From Novosphingobium sp. JCM 18896 (lineage in GTDB: Bacteria > Pseudomonadota > Alphaproteobacteria > Sphingomonadales > Sphingomonadaceae): 64,000 nt of DNA. Below are positions 62,052 to 64,000 of the stretch, piece by piece. The translations under genes and the position numbers were made by a program. The notes beneath the pieces were generated by a model that was not told the DNA's origin, searched no databases, and worked only from the letters and a program-made list of their open reading frames with translations. Each line of letters begins with the position of its first letter. Position 1 is the first letter of the stretch. The stretch is taken from NCBI RefSeq assembly GCF_025938095.1, contig NZ_JAPCZF010000002.1, forward strand, positions 620,001 to 684,000, read 5' to 3'.

Positions 62052-63790
62052 GCAGTCAGGCTTTCGCTATCGAGTTCGTAGAGCAGCGCCGCGCCGGCCG
62101 TGGCGGCGGCCTGGAGGCCGAGCGCTTCGGGAACCACGCGCGAGAGGAAATAGCGGGCGATCACGGGCTTGCTCCGTGCGATCCGGCCGGGCGCGCCTTC
62201 TGTCTCGGCCGCGCGGCTCTGGCGCAGCAGTTGCCAGCCGGCGACCGCGACCGCGCACATCGTCTGGAACGGCACCGAACCCGCGAGCCTGTCGTCGAGG
62301 CTGGCGCTGCCGGTCATCCATTCGCCCACTGCTGCGCAGGCCTTGGCCAGTTCGGCCAGCGTCGTGACGTCACCCGCATCGCCGGCGATCTCGGCCATCA
62401 GCGCGGCCAGCACGCCGCCGTTCTCCAGGCCGAGCTTGCGCGTGACGAGGTCGGCCGCCTGGATACCGTTGGTGCCTTCGTAGATCGGCGTGATGCGCGC
62501 GTCGCGATAGTGCTGCGCGGCGCCGGTCTCTTCGATGAAGCCCATGCCGCCGTGGACCTGGACGCCGATCGAGGCGACCTCGCAGCCGACGTCGGTGCCC
62601 CAAGACTTGATCAGCGGCACCAGCAGTTCGGCGCGCATCTGCGCGGCCGTGTCGCCCAGAGTGCCGCGATCGACCTGGCCGGCGGTGTAATAGAGCAGCG
62701 CGCGCGACGCTTCGGTCAGCGCGCGCATGCGCAGGACCATGCGCCGCACGTCGGGATGCTCGATGATCGCCACGGGGCTCTTGTCGGGCGAGCCGGCGCG
62801 CGCCGACTGCACGCGCTCGCGCGCATAGGCCATGGCGCGCTGGGTTGCGGCCTCGGCCACCTGCACGCCCTGGCTGCCGACGTTGATCCGCGCCGAGTTC
62901 ATCATCGTGAACATCGCGCGCAGGCCGCCGTTCTCGGCGCCGACGATCTCGCCCAGGCACTCGTCGTTGTCGCCATAGGACATGACGCAGGTCGGCGAGG
63001 CGTGGATGCCCATCTTGTGCTCGAGGCTGACGACCTTGAGATCGTTGCGCGGCCCCGGCGTGCCGTCTTCTTTCGGCAGGTACTTGGGGACGAGGAACAG
63101 CGAGATGCCGCGCGATCCCGCGGGCGCGCCGGGCAGGCGCGCGAGAACCAGGTGGACGATGTTGCCGGCCAGCTCGTGCTCGCCGAAGGTGATGAAGATC
63201 TTGGTGCCCTTGATCTTGTACTTGCCCGCGTGCGGTCCGTCGGCGATCGGCGTCGCGGTGGTGCGCAAGGCGCCGACGTCGCTGCCGGCCTGCGGTTCGG
63301 TCAGGTTCATCGTGCCCGACCATTCGCCGCTGATCAGCTTGGGCAGGTAGAGCGCCTTCTGGTCGGCGCTGCCGTGATGGTCGATCGCCTCGATCGCGCC
63401 GACGGTCAGCATCGGCAGCAGGGTGAAGGCGAAATTGGCCGCGCCCAGCGTTTCCAAGGTACAGCAGGCGAGCGCATAGGGCAGGCCCTGGCCGCCGAAG
63501 GCCTCGGGTGCCGAGACCGCGCCCCAACCGGCTGCGACGAAGCCCTGGTAGGCCTCGGCATAGCCCGCGGGCAGGCGCACGACACCGTTCTCGAGCCTGG
63601 CACCCTCGAGATCGCCGATCCGGCTCAGCGGCGCCCATTCGCCCTGGGCGAACTGGCCGATGCCCTCGGCGATCGCCTCGACCATGTCGGCGCTGGCGGC
63701 GGCGAAGCGGTCGTGCGCCGCGAGCTCGTCGATGCCGGCGTTGACCTTGAGCGCGAAGATCTGGTCGGGGGTGGGGGGCGTGAAATCCAT
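62048..63790 (-). CDS. Acyl-CoA dehydrogenase, long C-terminal form (DmdC-like)
   Basis: A 580-residue flavoenzyme, longer than the roughly 380-residue classical type. The core has GTMNLTEPQAGSDVGALRTTA, FITFGEHELAGNIVHLVLARLPG, QVHGGMGFIEETGAAQHYRDARITPIYEGTNGIQAADLV with the catalytic Glu in YEGTNGIQA, and an extra C-terminal domain. The enzyme removes hydrogen from acyl-CoA or 3-methylmercaptopropionyl-CoA. The start ATG is at 63790. It is divergent from the sua5 start. Confidence 0.92.
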   Translation of the reverse strand: MDFTPPTPDQIFALKVNAGIDELAAHDRFAAASADMVEAIAEGIGQFAQGEWAPLSRIGDLEGARLENGVVRLPAGYAEAYQGFVAAGWGAVSAPEAFGGQGLPYALACCTLETLGAANFAFTLLPMLTVGAIEAIDHHGSADQKALYLPKLISGEWSGTMNLTEPQAGSDVGALRTTATPIADGPHAGKYKIKGTKIFITFGEHELAGNIVHLVLARLPGAPAGSRGISLFLVPKYLPKEDGTPGPRNDLKVVSLEHKMGIHASPTCVMSYGDNDECLGEIVGAENGGLRAMFTMMNSARINVGSQGVQVAEAATQRAMAYARERVQSARAGSPDKSPVAIIEHPDVRRMVLRMRALTEASRALLYYTAGQVDRGTLGDTAAQMRAELLVPLIKSWGTDVGCEVASIGVQVHGGMGFIEETGAAQHYRDARITPIYEGTNGIQAADLVTRKLGLENGGVLAALMAEIAGDAGDVTTLAELAKACAAVGEWMTGSASLDDRLAGSVPFQTMCAVAVAGWQLLRQSRAAETEGAPGRIARSKPVIARYFLSRVVPEALGLQAAATAGAALLYELDSESLTA

Positions 63791-63857
63791 TTCGACGGTT
63801 CCTCGGCCTGATGCCTTTTTCTTGGCTTTAGGGGGCCAAGGCCTATAGCGGCGAGCC

Positions 63858-64000
63858 ATGACGGGCAACAGCCAAGCCTCGATCCATCCGGCCGACGCCG
63901 CGGGGATCGCCAGCGCCGCCGCGGCGCTGCGCGCCGGCGGACTCGTCGCGCTGCCGACAGAGACCGTCTATGGCCTCGCCGCGCGCGCCGACAGCGATGA
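63858..64000 (+). CDS. tsaC: Threonylcarbamoyl-AMP synthase, N-terminal part (cut by window end)
   Basis: The first 47 residues of a Sua5/YrdC-type enzyme, with the diagnostic ALPTETVYGLAARADSD. It makes threonylcarbamoyl-AMP from threonine, bicarbonate and ATP for t6A37 tRNA modification. The remainder lies outside the window, so short TsaC or long Sua5 form is not known. Confidence 0.9.
   Translation, partial: MTGNSQASIHPADAAGIASAAAALRAGGLVALPTETVYGLAARADSD

Overview
The window is a stretch of a high-GC alphaproteobacterial chromosome, most likely from the Sphingomonadales (Novosphingobium/Sphingobium/Sphingomonas type). This rests on gene order (hemE next to ppsR-maf-aroE-coaE-dnaQ; mnmE-mnmG-rsmG-parA-parB), the long ribosome hibernation factor, an UrcA-family protein, a TonB-dependent receptor, a PopZ-type DUF2497 protein and intergenic palindromes of a kind I associate with sphingomonads. 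The genus is inference. I see no tRNA or rRNA gene, no phage, no transposase and no CRISPR array; nearly all the content is core chromosome.

Layout. 1-6.6 kb: start of a TonB-dependent receptor; xseA-DUF2093-M23 peptidase facing purD; an adenosine/sugar kinase; a lipoprotein. 6.6-13.4 kb: a VOC protein, then a suf iron-sulfur operon on the minus strand headed by an Rrf2 regulator, with ten genes almost all overlapping by 1 or 4 bases and three uncharacterised genes between sufB and sufC. 13.4-13.7 kb: an orphan intrinsic terminator that suggests a small RNA. 13.7-25 kb: pyrD, ggt, an acyl-CoA ligase, a cation antiporter, a fused thiS-thiG, ctaA, cutA, rplM-rpsI. 25-34 kb: a PadR/DUF1700/adhesin-like operon, a metallophosphoesterase and lipid kinase pair, a LytS/LytR-type two-component system and class I fumarase. 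34-41 kb: a degenerate isoaspartyl methyltransferase, tolC, popZ-like, thioesterase, ferredoxin-like, CBS, DUF481, A-type Fe-S carrier, exonuclease III and cell-wall hydrolase genes.

41-59.5 kb is the most informative part. A 320-base gene-free gap between ppsR (minus) and hemE (plus) carries one perfect and one near-perfect DnaA box, weaker ones and an AT-rich block beside hemE. This matches the known position of oriC in Caulobacter, Rickettsia and relatives. Most genes on each side of the gap point away from it. Ten kilobases away lies the partition locus: parA, parB and three perfect 16-bp parS palindromes, two of them inside rsmG. With popZ at 36 kb, origin, centromere and polar anchor lie within about 23 kb. 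The rest of this arm holds hemJ, rho, a TerC protein, an oxidoreductase flanked by inverted repeats, a dienelactone hydrolase and the tRNA-modification genes mnmE and mnmG.

59.5-64 kb: a sorbosone dehydrogenase-like protein, an AAA-type ATPase, a long acyl-CoA dehydrogenase and the start of a Sua5/YrdC gene cut by the window end. At least three families of dispersed palindromes occupy the intergenic spaces.
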